Shown one piece after another: positions 38,862-50,108 of a stretch of DNA of 64,000 nt (its first letter is position 1; each line of letters starts with the position of its first letter). The notes beneath the pieces are model-generated. The model did not search any database. It saw only the letters and a program-made list of their open reading frames with translations, and had not been told where the DNA came from. This DNA is from Ailanthus altissimus (lineage: Eukaryota; Streptophyta; Magnoliopsida; Sapindales; Simaroubaceae), in the NCBI GenBank assembly GCA_946807835.1, contig OX327711.1, forward strand, positions 19,131,501 to 19,195,500. The letters are read 5' to 3'. The position numbers were made by a program, and so were the translations under genes.

Positions 38862-40803
38862 TTAGTGAGCAGACAATCCAAAATCTTTGCTACTAAACTT
38901 GTTCATCTCTTCCATAAAAGCAGGCATGGCACTCTCGCGCAAAGTCACTTGAAGCTTGAACCCATCCTTCTTTCCAGCATTTGCAGAAGAATAAGGCAAG
39001 AAAAAGCAGGGCTCAACACTCCCAACAAGATGCCTTGAAAGAGGAAAAACAGTCACTGGACCTCCCCAACCAAAGTCGACGCTTGAATGGCCTAAGTGCC
39101 TCCAATCTGTGAATCCACTCACTTCCAGTCCTGCTGTGATGCCATCACTGTGATGTAGCTCTTGAAAGTCGATAAATGAGCGCACGTACTCATCATTGCC
39201 ATTAACTTTGCTTTTCTTTATCAACTCAGCAGTTTTCCAAAGTGGTTGCTCCGCAAGTTCTTTGGCAGTAATCTGGGCGTACAATGGAACGCAGCCATTA
39301 CCCCAGTAGCCAAAAGGTAGTGGTGGCTTTATTGTTCTTCGGATATTGGTTGCATATGCAAACTTCACTTTCTCATCATCAGAAATCCCTGAACATCTGA
39401 CCCTGTTGCATCAATGACAGAACTCAAGTCAAGTAGACAATTCACAATCTTGAAACCGCTTTACTTTCTTCATCAGAGTTATAAACAATGGCAACATCCA
39501 TAAAAGAATAACAACATTAGAATTAGTCAAACCCTTGAATGATGCACACAACAAACAAGTGACAAACAAGTTTTTGCCAATTCGAGGGAGACTGAACCGC
39601 TGGATTAATATGTACGGAATAACTTTTACAGACAAAATATATGTATGAAGTCAAATTTAACAAAGCATTCCAATTTCCGTCGATCTCACACTACTAACTA
39701 TATGTCGTGTACTCTTGGCAAAATTATTAATCATTTTTATAGAGATATCCCTTCATATACTCACAATTTCAATTTTCAACTTCTCCCTAATACTGCATAT
39801 TTAATAAGGTAGTAGATTAGCTGTTATCTAGCAAATTGTGCGGTGACACTATTTCATCTCTCGAGCATTGACAGCTCCAAAGATCAATAATCAAATATCA
39901 ACAATGAAAAAATAAAAATTATTTTACTAGCTAAACTTTACAAGCAGAAGTTGAACAAAAACATTGCTAAGAGGGTATTTGAAATAAACCGTCAAAATTG
40001 ACTTACTTGGCTCGCCAAATGAACGCACCCAAAGCCTCAAACGTGGTAAATTTTAACCCACACTTCTCAAACAACACATCCTTCAACCGGTCCAAACACT
40101 CGTCCGTCACCTCAAAACACTGCCTAACAACCGGTCCAACCTCGTTACGGTACGGTACAAACCCCTTCTCCAACCCCAGAAACTCCCGAACCGCACCTTC
40201 AGCCCGGGGCGGATCCCTCGGACACAGCAAACTCGCCCGGTCCCAAACCGGTTGAACCGACACCTGACTCGCCCCACGTGCCAGCTCAGCCGCCGCATTG
40301 AAAAACTGCGTCGCACCCATTCCATCACACAGCGCGTGATGAATTGCAGCTCCCAAAGTGTAGCCGCCGCACTTAAAAGTCGTCACTTGTAAAATACACG
40401 GATTAACCAACACCTCTTCCGGGTTGGGGTCGGGCACTAACTGCTCGATGAAATCCGAGTCCGGGTCGTCTAGATAGTTTAAAGAATCGAGCGTGCAGTC
40501 AACGGTGGCGTTGACTAGAGGGAGACCTTTGCCCACCTGGCAGAATACTGAGAGGCGTCCGTCGCTGGCGTGGCGGAGGCTGGCGGCGAGAGGGTAGTAG
40601 TGGACGAGGGCGGAGGAGAGGGCGGTGCCAATGACGTCAAAGGGGTGGCGGTCGGTGGCGGCGCTGACGTAAACACGGAGATAGCGGAAAGTGACGCGGA
40701 GGTTGTGGTCGTTGTCGAGGGAGGATAGAGGGAGTTCGTGGTCATTCTGGAAGGGTGGTGTTGAAGGGAGAATGGGCTTTGTTTCCAAGATTTTGACTAG
40801 CAT
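38862..40803 (-). CDS. BAHD (HXXXD-type) acyl-CoA-dependent acyltransferase, 445 aa, two exons
   Basis: Exons on the minus strand: 40803-40007 (265 codons plus two bases) and 39402-38862, with a 604-nt intron (donor GTAAGT). BAHD enzymes transfer an acyl group from a CoA thioester to an alcohol or amine in specialised metabolism, in the cytosol. The catalytic motif HALCD (His156, Asp160) is followed by G161, and the structural DFGWG motif is at 375-379. Both are complete and the length is normal. The single intron sits about 60% along the protein, the usual place for one-intron BAHD genes. The N terminus (MLVKILETKPILPS) and the body do not let me assign a substrate; alcohol, terpenoid or polyamine acceptors are all possible. 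Exon 1 is much richer in GC than the surrounding DNA, which produces long shadow ORFs in other frames. Whether the neighbouring CHLI gene is related in function is unlikely. Confidence 0.93.
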
Positions 40804-42479
40804 TTTAGAAGATGGGTTAACTTAACGATTAGTTTTTGTGTGTCTTGTGTTTGGGAATTGGTTTGAGGTGTGGGGATTTATGGAGGTGGATTGATTGATC
40901 GATTGATTGATCGATCATTGATCGCACGTCATGGCGGCTGTCGTGCTGGGGAGTTGCTGGGAAAATGCTTGCTAGTGGGTAGGTGGAGGAGTTCGGTGAT
41001 TGGGATTAGTAAATCAACAATTAATCAACTACAATTCAAGGGTAATTGATTTGGAATCTCAACTTATGCACCTACCATGCTCATCAATAGGCTTTTTTAA
41101 CTTGCCCTTCATCTCATCAGTCGTTACCTTAGCCGCCATCTTGGAGCCACGTTGAAATTTGTCACTCTTATCACACTCCACACCAGTTTTTTTCCTCTCT
41201 TTTTTATTAAAAAAAATTATTTTTATTGTTTGAGCATTGAATTAAATGTCATCTGAGGATTTTCAATTTTTTTTATTATATGGGTTTTCTAGCACTCTGA
41301 CTTTGTATGAACGTGAATAAATTCTTAACGTAGACTTTCTTTGCTTTGATCTTGGATTTATAAATTTCTCAGTAGTTTTATAATTTTGAATTATTAAATG
41401 TCTGAGGTTTTTGTTAGTTGTTGTACTTGGGGAAGACAATATTCAATTTGCTAGAAACTGATCTCTCCTGCATCGAGCAGTATCAATCAGACACTGTTAC
41501 AAAATAATTAAGATTTTAATTTGAATTCTCATGCATATCCAACTTCATTTTCTAACAGAACTTTAGTGTTCTTTTAGAGTTTTATTCTTATAATCTCCAA
41601 CTTTGTTTCAAGTATACGATTTCATTTAAGGTAAATGTCATTTAACCTTCATTAAATTTTTTAACTACTAAAAATCTCTTAGCGGTTGAAATATTCAAAG
41701 CCCTTGCCGTTGTAACTAATATGGTATAGATTAATTTTAAAGAGGTATAATAATTTTTTTATTTAAAAGATTAATAATTATATCTGTATAAAATTAAACA
41801 GTAAAAATATATTGATAAACAGTATAATTAATATATTTATACTGTTAAATAATTATTTAATATGGTTACATGTATTTTTATTAAATACAAATATTTAATA
41901 TTAGTCGACATATTAATTTAATAAATAAAAAATCATTAATTATAATATAATATAAATTTATTATTTGCGTAATATTATTTAACTATTTAAAATTATGTTA
42001 TACAATATTAATTTTATTGTTTATACAATAAATTATTACTATTTAGTATTATATAAATGTAATTGTTAATTTTTTGAATAAAAATACTATTATATCACTT
42101 TAAAATTAATTTATATTATTACAATTATAACGATAGAATTTTTTTTAATATTATCAAATATTAAGAAGTGGATAAATGATAAATTTCCTTTCATTTATCT
42201 TTAGTTATTTTCAAATGCAATAACAAAAACGAAGAGGATTTATAATAGGAATTTGAGCCGATTATATGGTATAATCTTATCGCGATTTTGCTTTTTATGT
42301 TGTTCATTATACGTAATTACATTTTACTTTTTTAATTATACTTTTCAGTTTTTACAACTTTTAAAAATTTAAAACATGTACCAAATAAAATTAGAATAAA
42401 CACTTAAAGACAACAAAAAAAGATTAAGAAATACATAATACAATAACCATACAATAAAATGGCTCATCTAAAATTCTAT
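40804..42479. other. BAHD upstream region and AT-rich intergenic DNA
   Basis: A short array of TGAT/GATC tetranucleotides lies at 40891-40924, followed by an ACGT-core motif (CACGTC, 40925-40930), both within the probable BAHD promoter (minus strand). On the minus strand a CATAAAT sequence at about 40882-40876 may be the TATA box. From 41150 to 42480 the DNA is very AT-rich with no gene seen. Confidence 0.4.
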
Positions 42480-43375
42480 TTCAAGATGAAGTTAAAATAT
42501 GTTATTATTGCTTCGAGTACTTCTTTGCGTGAAGTTAAAATATGTTATTATTCTAAAGGTTCCTCTAAATTTTTTGAAGTCATATTATTTGCGAATCTAA
42601 TTTTACAATATCGAAAGTAATTTACAATTATATTTTTCTTGAACATCTATTATTCAAGCCAATATATTGTAAGATTCATTGCATCGAAAATATTTTCTTA
42701 ATTTGGTTGCTCTACTTTATAACTTTTCAATCGATTATATGCTGTATTTATCACCGACGATAATACATTTTAAAAGCTCGTATGATTCTTATGTTTGCTT
42801 GTTGGCATGATACTAACAATTCATTCTATGAAAGTTTACATTCTTGAAGCAACTTGGTTTAGCATACTTCCTAATAATCCATAAAGGAATTTCTTTTTTT
42901 TTGAACCATCTTCATTATAACAAATAACAATTGTAAGTCTTTTTTCGTCTGGTGTGTTTCTTTCAAGTTGTTTTGTTGCAAGAGAATGATCTGGTTGTAA
43001 CTTATAAAACAATCTCGTTTCATCCATATTAAAAATAACTTTCATTGCAATTTCCGTCTTGGATTGCCACTTATTCTCTAAGCCCTTTATATCAACTGAT
43101 CCACTTTCTCCAAAACGATGATATATTTTGATCCAATGTCTTAATTTGAAACTCTCGAGCCAACATTGAGAAAATTTGAATTGTGGAGTATCTATCGAGT
43201 TTTTTTTTTTTTTTTTTAGTGTTACAACACACACACCTATAAACCGCCAACATGCGAAATCGAACCTCTGACCTGGGTGAGCATCACAAGAAGGGCTGTC
43301 AATTGGGCTAGCACCCTCTGCTCCGTATTTATCGAGTTTTTGATTAGTTCTCTTGTCATATTCACACATTCATAG
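42480..43375 (-). pseudogene. pogo/Tigger-like DDE transposase relic
   Basis: On the minus strand, residues matching the CENP-B-type DNA-binding region (LEYDK-like start, then FKFSQCWLESFKLRH) precede the start of the DDE domain (FNMDETRLFYKL, SLATKQLE, RLTIVICYNEDGS). NMDET carries the first catalytic Asp. This frame stays open from 43369 to 42836. Further left, fragments such as YKVEQPN..NIFDAMNLT and KKNIIVNYFR resemble the C-terminal part of these transposases but contain stops. The remaining catalytic residues are not found, so it cannot be active. A SINE-like insert interrupts it at 43201-43324 without closing the frame. Confidence 0.72.
43201..43324 (-). mobile_element. tRNA-derived SINE with poly(A) tail and target-site duplication
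   Basis: Read on the minus strand the insert starts near GCAGAGGGTGCTAGCCCAAT, an A-box-like head. About 45 bases on it has the B-box-like GAGGTTCGATTTCGC, then GGCGGTTTATAGGTGTGTG, and it ends in an A tail of about 17 (the T run at 43201-43217). GTATCTATCGAGT (43188-43200) and GTATTTATCGAGT (43325-43337) flank it as a 13-bp direct repeat with one mismatch, the expected target-site duplication of LINE-mediated retroposition. Its head resembles what I recall of the plant Au SINE family. Confidence 0.75.
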
Positions 43376-43379
43376 GATA

Positions 43380-44589
43380 GAATATTCCAATTATACAGAA
43401 TCTTCTCTAGATTTGAATATTCATAGGATAGAATACACTTTTTAGATAGGAAGCCATTGTTTTATGACTTGTTGAAAAGTGAAATATGTAAAAAAGAAAA
43501 GAATTAAAAGAAAGTTCAAGGTTTTGAATAACAAATTTTATTATTGACGAGAGAATGATAAGTTTATAGCTAATAGATCCTATATTATAGGTGTATATGT
43601 TGATTCCTAACCAAATAGTAAACCTAATTCATAAAATAACACCTAGTAGAACTAGAATAAAATATGAACAAAATAAGAAGGCTAAAATAAGATACGAAAA
43701 TTAAATAAGTACTAAGTTCAATTTAGGAAACTAAAAATAAATTAGAAAAATTAAGCAAGAACCTAAATAAAATTATTATCCTATTTTAAGAATACTAATC
43801 CTATTAAAATATGAAAAATTCAAACTAACTTAATTAGAAACTCTTAATTAAAAATTTGTTATACATCACAAGTGATTTTAAATTTTCTTACATGTTTGAA
43901 CAAATAAGAGATATCTTCGTAAATTAATAATAAATTAATTAATATTTAATTAATTAATATATATTTTCTTAGTTTTAATAGTATTAATTTATCAAAGTTC
44001 TACTATAATTGATAATTTACATGCATATCCCCTTAAACTACAGTTACATAATTATCTTAAAAGAAGGTGAGTAATGATCATAATATCCTTTTATAATATC
44101 ACAAATAAAAAGTTTTAAAATAATAACAATAGTCTTTTTTTTCTTATTTTTTTGTCTTATTCGTCTTCAACTTTACTTTGTCTTCTTCTAAATTAAAAAT
44201 TTTTTAAATTAAGAAACATTTTCTTTAATTTCTTGGCACAAATAAAGGAAGTTTTTCTATGTAAAATTCTTAATAAAAATTGTAATAAGATTAAAAAGAG
44301 ATTCACAAAGTTAAAAAAAAGTCTAGACATTTGCGGTAAAACTAAAGAGATTCAAAAAGATATAAGAACTAATTTTTTTTATGATATTTTAACATATTAA
44401 TAGAAGAAACCTATTTTTTATTTCAAAATCAAAGTTACATTTAATGAATGTAAATGTTCTCATTGTGATATTTTTTTTTTTTGTAAATTAATAATGCTTC
44501 AATTAGTACATGATTAATGTAATTTATAAGTGTGATATTATTCTTTTATTTGATTATTGTTCTAAAATTTCATTATAAATTTTATGTAA
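43380..44589. other. AT-rich intergenic DNA
   Basis: No gene, RNA or recognisable element seen. ATATTCATAGGATAGAATA-like sequence occurs twice close together (43367-43390 and 43418-43440). Confidence 0.4.
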
Positions 44590-45060
44590 CATAGTCAAGT
44601 AAGAGTCGTATAATAGTTTTGTATTGTCACCTAAATTAATATAATAAACTGTGTTTTTTGTACAAGACTTTGTGTATATGATTTTGTATGAGTCTTGTAC
44701 TGTCAATTATGTCAATAAATTACTCTTTGTTTTTTTTTTTATAAGATTTAATATTATATGATTTTATTGAGTCTTGTATAAGTTTTATACTATCACTTAA
44801 ACCACTCTAATATATAAAATTTTGTATCAAACTTTGCATACATCGGATAGTCTTGTATGGATCTTATAATGTCATCTAAGACATTGCAATACATAAATTT
44901 TTTTTTTATAAAACTTAATATTACATTGTAATGTAAGAGTCTTGGATTAGTCTTGTAATGTCACCTAAGCATTGTAATGCATTGCAAATTTTTACAAAAC
45001 TCTATATGTATGTGGTATTATATGAGTTATATAATATTCTTATTTTGTTTTTATATAAAG
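44590..45060 (+). repeat. Degenerate tandem array (about 80-105 bp units)
   Basis: Five to six diverged units, each with GAGTCTTGTA, then a (C/T)TATAATGTCACCTAA-like segment, then a T-rich stretch with ATAAAACTT(A/T)ATATTA. Unit starts are near 44602, 44689, 44769, 44857 and 44935. It lies upstream of and in line with the Mutator-like relic, so it may be that element's subterminal repeat region. Confidence 0.5.
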
Positions 45061-45879
45061 ACTTAGTGTAACATAGGTTGTATTTGATGCAAGATTCTTA
45101 TGTTGTAGTTAACAATAAATTATTAAATAATTTACCATAATTAAATCGCATTTATTTGTGTCATCTTTAGATCAATGTGCATCGATTTTGCTCATTGTTT
45201 ATTGGTGAATAGTTTAAAGATAATAACTTTTATAGGTTTTGTGAAAAAAGCACTATAGAAATTAAGGTTCAACGATTAACAAATTATTATATCTTGTTCA
45301 AAAACTGACTGTTGTCATTGTTCTTAATCTTTTATGATATGATATAACTTTGACATTTAGAGTAAACACAACGGATCATATCCTATTTATGAAAATTTTG
45401 ATAGGTTGTCATGTAGACTTATTTTTAGATGAGATTGAAAGCGAAATTAAAAATTCTTTGATGTGTCGTTTATGATCTTAAAGTTATTCCAACAATATAT
45501 AATAGTGATTTAGATAAGGATAGATACCCACCAATTACATATCCTTATTTGAAAAAAAGTTAGTATTGTTGAAACATCATGCCTTTAATATTTATTTATA
45601 AAATTAAAGTGGCGGATGAATGCAAATATTTACAAGTTGGTGGAAGAGAAAATTTACAATTAAGTTTTGATGATTTACCTGTAGAAAATGAAATAGGCCA
45701 TATTTTTGTACTTGACATACATAGGCAATTTTGAGCTTGATTTAATGGATGTTGATTTTGCTATTTGTAACATATCACCATTTGTTAATGTATCACTAGA
45801 ATTGAATAATTTTCTTTGCAGTAATAGTCCACTACATTCTAGAAGAGTTATATGCCTAAAATGAAATTGTTTACAAGTT

Positions 45880-46870
45880 CTTTTTGATTCACACATACAA
45901 TGCAATTATCATAACTAATAATTACATATGTGGAGAAGTTGTTTGTGACATTGAAGATTTTATGGTGAAACAATTTCTTTTATTCAAAAGAGCATCTATA
46001 GATACTGTTTCACTTGATGGCCATTAAAAGACACTTTCAATATAAAAGACAAAGTCCAATACATTCTACTTGTTACTTGTTTTAATGATAATTGCAAATA
46101 ATATCTTCGAGCAATGAAAGTTAAATACATTTTACTTGTTACTTGTTTTAATGATAATTGTAAATAGTATTTTCGAGCAATGAAAGTTAAAGATTCTAAC
46201 AAGTTTTAAATTAAAAAATTTCATAATATCTACACTTTTTTTCTTGGTATACACAATAAAGACCATCACCGAGCTTCATCCAAAGCTAATTATATATAAA
46301 ATTAAGTATAAATACGAAATGTCATCATCAAATTTAAAGTACTGATATAAAAAAATATTTTTAAATGCAATATAATTATAAAATTAGTTACATATAAGCT
46401 TACAGAGTTGAAAAATGTGCAAATGAGTTAGTTAGAGGGTCGACCGAAGGCACTCACATTTTCTTAAAATTGGATGATGACCATCACTCCAAACACTTCT
46501 TTACGTCTTTTGGGATATGTATTCAAGGATTTATATCTTTAATTAAGCTAATTATTATAGTTGACAACACTTTGTTATAAAGAAAATTTAAAGAATGCTT
46601 GGTTATTGCCCAAATAGGTATATTTGCTTGTTATTATCTTTGTTATAAAGAAAATTTAAAGATAATAACAAGCAAATATACCTATTTACATTCGGTGTGG
46701 GTGACAACGAGAATGACTTTTCGCACTAAAATGCTTGTAAGATATTGTTCCAGGATGCTACAAAGTTACAATTTTCTTCATATATATATATATATACTCA
46801 ATTATTTCATATTATCATTGGATAATACTAAAAAAATAACTTACTTACATTCTCAAAAACATTGAAGGTT
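45880..46870 (+). pseudogene. Mutator-like (MULE) transposase relic
   Basis: On the plus strand, in more than one frame and with stops, fragments match the MuDR N-terminal domain (FKDKVQFILLVTCFNDNCK, LRAMKVKDSNKF, then NKDHHRASSKLI) and the start of the MULE transposase domain (FGICIQGFISLIK, VDNTLL, KECLVIA). The order and spacing fit MULE transposases. A 66-bp tandem duplication (46059-46190) repeats 22 codons of the MuDR part, and a perfect 30-bp inverted repeat (46612-46641 and 46658-46687) disrupts the transposase domain. The coding region is beyond function. Confidence 0.6.
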
Positions 46871-48540
46871 TGTAGACTATAAGAATGAAAGCAATATTAG
46901 ATGAGATATAATTATTTCCTTTCCTTGCAGAATTAGGCTGAGGTGAGTTAAATAATAATTATTTTTTTAATTATTTCAAGTGAAAAATATTATATATAAA
47001 GTCTAATACTATATTTCTTTTTTCCTATTAATTATCGATTTATTTTCTTTTTATGAAGCTTATTGGGCAAGCACATTTTTTAATTTTAATTTAGAGTCAG
47101 ATGCTATAGAAACAATACAGATACTGAAATTCAAATACACAAATTAAGCCAAAAAAAACCCTCAACAAGAGTCAGAAAAAGAAACAAACCTAGTTCAAGA
47201 TATGGTCGAGAATGGTATCATCTAAAAAAAAACATTCACTTCTTTTCTCATATAAAACAGACAACAAATCCTATAAAGCTTAGAATTTTTACAAATAAAA
47301 AATCAACTCACAAAATCTCAAAAGCAAGAACTAAAGCAACAATTTAAAATAAAAAAATTTAAAAAGAAAAAAAAAAAAGAATTCAGTAAACATAAGATAT
47401 ATTGTCAAAATTATAAGGGTTAAGAACCACGATTTGATGCTACTGAGATGGAGTTGTAGCGGTTGAAGATATCGGGGATGCAAGGGCGGTCGTGGCTGTC
47501 GATGAAAGTCAAAGGCCGGGCAAAGCAATGACTAAGGTGAGATAAGTCACTGGAAAAGAAAATTGAAGAAAGAAGAAAAAAATATTGAGGAAGATACAAT
47601 ATGCACGTGAAGAAGAAATTTGAAAAAGAAATATCCATGGCTTTTTAGCCTTTTTTAATTAATAAAGAAAATTTCATTAATGACAAATTAATCTTTCTAA
47701 ATATTTGTTTAAGATATCATTATAATTTTGGAATATGGAGCATATATCATATAATTTTGGAGTTACGCTGGCATATTAGTTAAGGGTAGTAAAATATGTC
47801 ACGATACGATTATTCAATACATATTTAATACATTTTAAGCGAATATGAATAAAAAAAATTAATACGATTAATAAATAAGTCAAATTTGTATTATTTATTT
47901 ATTAATCATGTTGAATACGTGTTTAAAATTTATAATTTATTAATTTATTTAAATTACGCTTAATAAACGAATTGTATTTATATTTATTCGTTTAAGTTAC
48001 GTGTAATTAAATTATAAAATTAAATAAAATTATAAAATAAAAAATATATAATTAAAAATAAAATTATAATATATCTAAACTCTACTTCAAATATTTTAAA
48101 TAAATTTTATTTTTTTAATTATGTTAAAATAATTTTATTATTAGATACATTAAATATTTAATTTTTTTATATAATTTTAAAATTTATTAATTATAACTTA
48201 AATATATTTTAAAATAAATCAAATATTTTATATAAACGAATCAAATTAAATGTTATTTCTCATTTAAACAAATATAATTATAAATAAATTAAATCATATA
48301 TAATTATATAAATAAATTAAATTTAATATATTTATTTAATCATATCATATAATTTATTTATTAAATAAATATAATAAATATTTAATTTATTTAATAAATA
48401 AATATAATAAAAATTTATTAATACCCTATATTAATATAATACAAAGCACAATTCGTTTATACTAATTACTACTCCAAAAATTATTGGGTGTAATCGGCCA
48501 CTTCAATTTGCAGATAAAGCAAATGCCGAATTGCCAACGT
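46871..48540. other. AT-rich region with a small island at 47400-47530
   Basis: Mostly AT-rich, with extreme ATAAAT-type low complexity at 47850-48440. An island of ~120 bp (47420-47540) has higher GC and ORFs on the minus strand of up to 72 codons, none of which I recognise. The right end contains the promoter of the next gene. Confidence 0.4.
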
Positions 48541-50108
48541 AAGCAAGGTCGATGGTCAATGGATTTTTCCGTTTCCGGGCGTCACAATTGATTCCTCACT
48601 CCCGCCTTTTCGAATTACCCACCTATAAAATCAAATTCATACCCAAAGTCGAAGAGCAAGAACACTACACTACTGAAAACTCTATTTTCCTTCTCTGCCA
48701 AAAAAAAAATCCATCGCAATTTTCTTTCGAACCAAACAGAATATTTTATATCAACTCTAACGCCACAAACCAGGCAACTCCTCTCTCTCTCTTCACTGAC
48801 ACAAATTTGAGCCGTAAATTCGATTATTCTAGGGTTTCAACACATTTGCTGAATCTGGACTTCGACGAATATTACCTTGTGCTTTTCTCCTAATCGGAGA
48901 TTCGAATCGAAATTAAACCTAATTTCTTAGTATTACATTATAGATAGCGAATCCTCTTTCACATTTCAATTTTCGTACGGTTGTGGCCTTAGAATCAACA
49001 TTCTATTCGCTTAAGCTTGTTTTAGTCTTTAAAGAATCTGATTCGCCTCCACATTTCATGATTTTATTATGTTTGGTTCTATTTTTTCGGTTAAATCTAG
49101 GTTATGCATATGTTTGTGGATACTGACGTGAAAAATGTCTAATCAGAGTTTTGTGTTGTCAATCGTTAATAATGCTCATCAAATCTCCTGCTAAGAATTT
49201 GAATGATGTTAGGTAGCGTACAGTTATCAAATTTTGTGCAGTTTAATTGATTTGACAAATTCTTAGAAATTGAGCTCTATTCTGTCTCTCTAAATTTAAC
49301 CAGATTTTTGAGTAGTTCTATGTTACAACTCTTTCTGCACAAGCATAATAAAAGATATTCATATTTTATAAACTGGTTTGATAGGAGTTCTTTTATTTTC
49401 AAGTCTATTCGTCTTGATTTATAGAGTATATATTTGCTAAGCGTTGCTTTGACAGTGGATCTTCTTACAATTGATCTTATCTTCTATTTGATTTAGAAAA
49501 TAAACTGGCTTTTATGTTTATTATGAAAACCTGGGTCTTGATCCCAGATTGATGTAGTCTCCATTTCGCACTTCACATCTTTTCTCGTTTCTTTGAGTTC
49601 TTTTACTTTCAGGGAAGCTTGTTTTATAAGGATTTGAAATGAAACATCTGATTTGCTTATCAATTATGATGAATATTTATGAAAAAAATAAGAAAAATTA
49701 ATTGATCTTTAGAGATTGAGATTTTGCCACAAGTCCATTATATGGTTGATCAATGATCTGATGGAAAACTTTTGTGTTCTCTACAGTAAATTTCTGTTAC
49801 ATTGCACTGTCTTAGTGATGTGATTATTGTCAATGTAGTTGATGCAGACATTAAATTATATATGGAGATTCCTATACTATTTGATTATCTATTACTTGTA
49901 GTGCCTTTGCATATCTACGGGGAACTGTAGAATTTTATTCCAATCATTAATGTTCTCATACCTGTTATTTTGACACCTTTCATTGGGTTACTGAACTGAA
50001 ATTATATTATGTGGTCAAAGTTTTTCAATGACCCCTTTCAGAATCCAAATTTGAGAATCCAATAATGTTTTAACTGTATGCAGTGCCAAAGCATAAGATC
50101 TACTGCAA
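48541..50108 (+). promoter_or_regulatory. Promoter, 5' leader and probable leader intron of the At4g18490-like gene
   Basis: A TATAAAA box lies at 48624-48630. The following ~300 bp includes a CTCTCTCTCTCT tract (48780-48790) and reads like a plant leader. An acceptor-like tract ending TATGCAG at about 50083, 25 bases before the ATG, indicates a long leader intron (over 1 kb). The 113-codon ORF at 48552-48893 spans the TATA box and leader and is not taken as a gene. Confidence 0.5.

Noticed and set aside
39998..40745. Long ORFs on both strands across BAHD exon 1 (Thr/Pro-rich, Arg-rich and Asn/Ser-rich)
   Set aside because: They are shadows of the GC-rich BAHD exon, which has both family motifs in its own frame.
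47331..47638. Minus-strand ORFs of 65 and 72 codons
   Set aside because: Short, overlapping in two frames, partly low complexity and without a family match or splice context.
48552..48893. A 113-codon ORF before the At4g18490-like gene
   Set aside because: It spans the TATA box and the leader and has no similarity I can name; it is explained by the promoter and 5' UTR.
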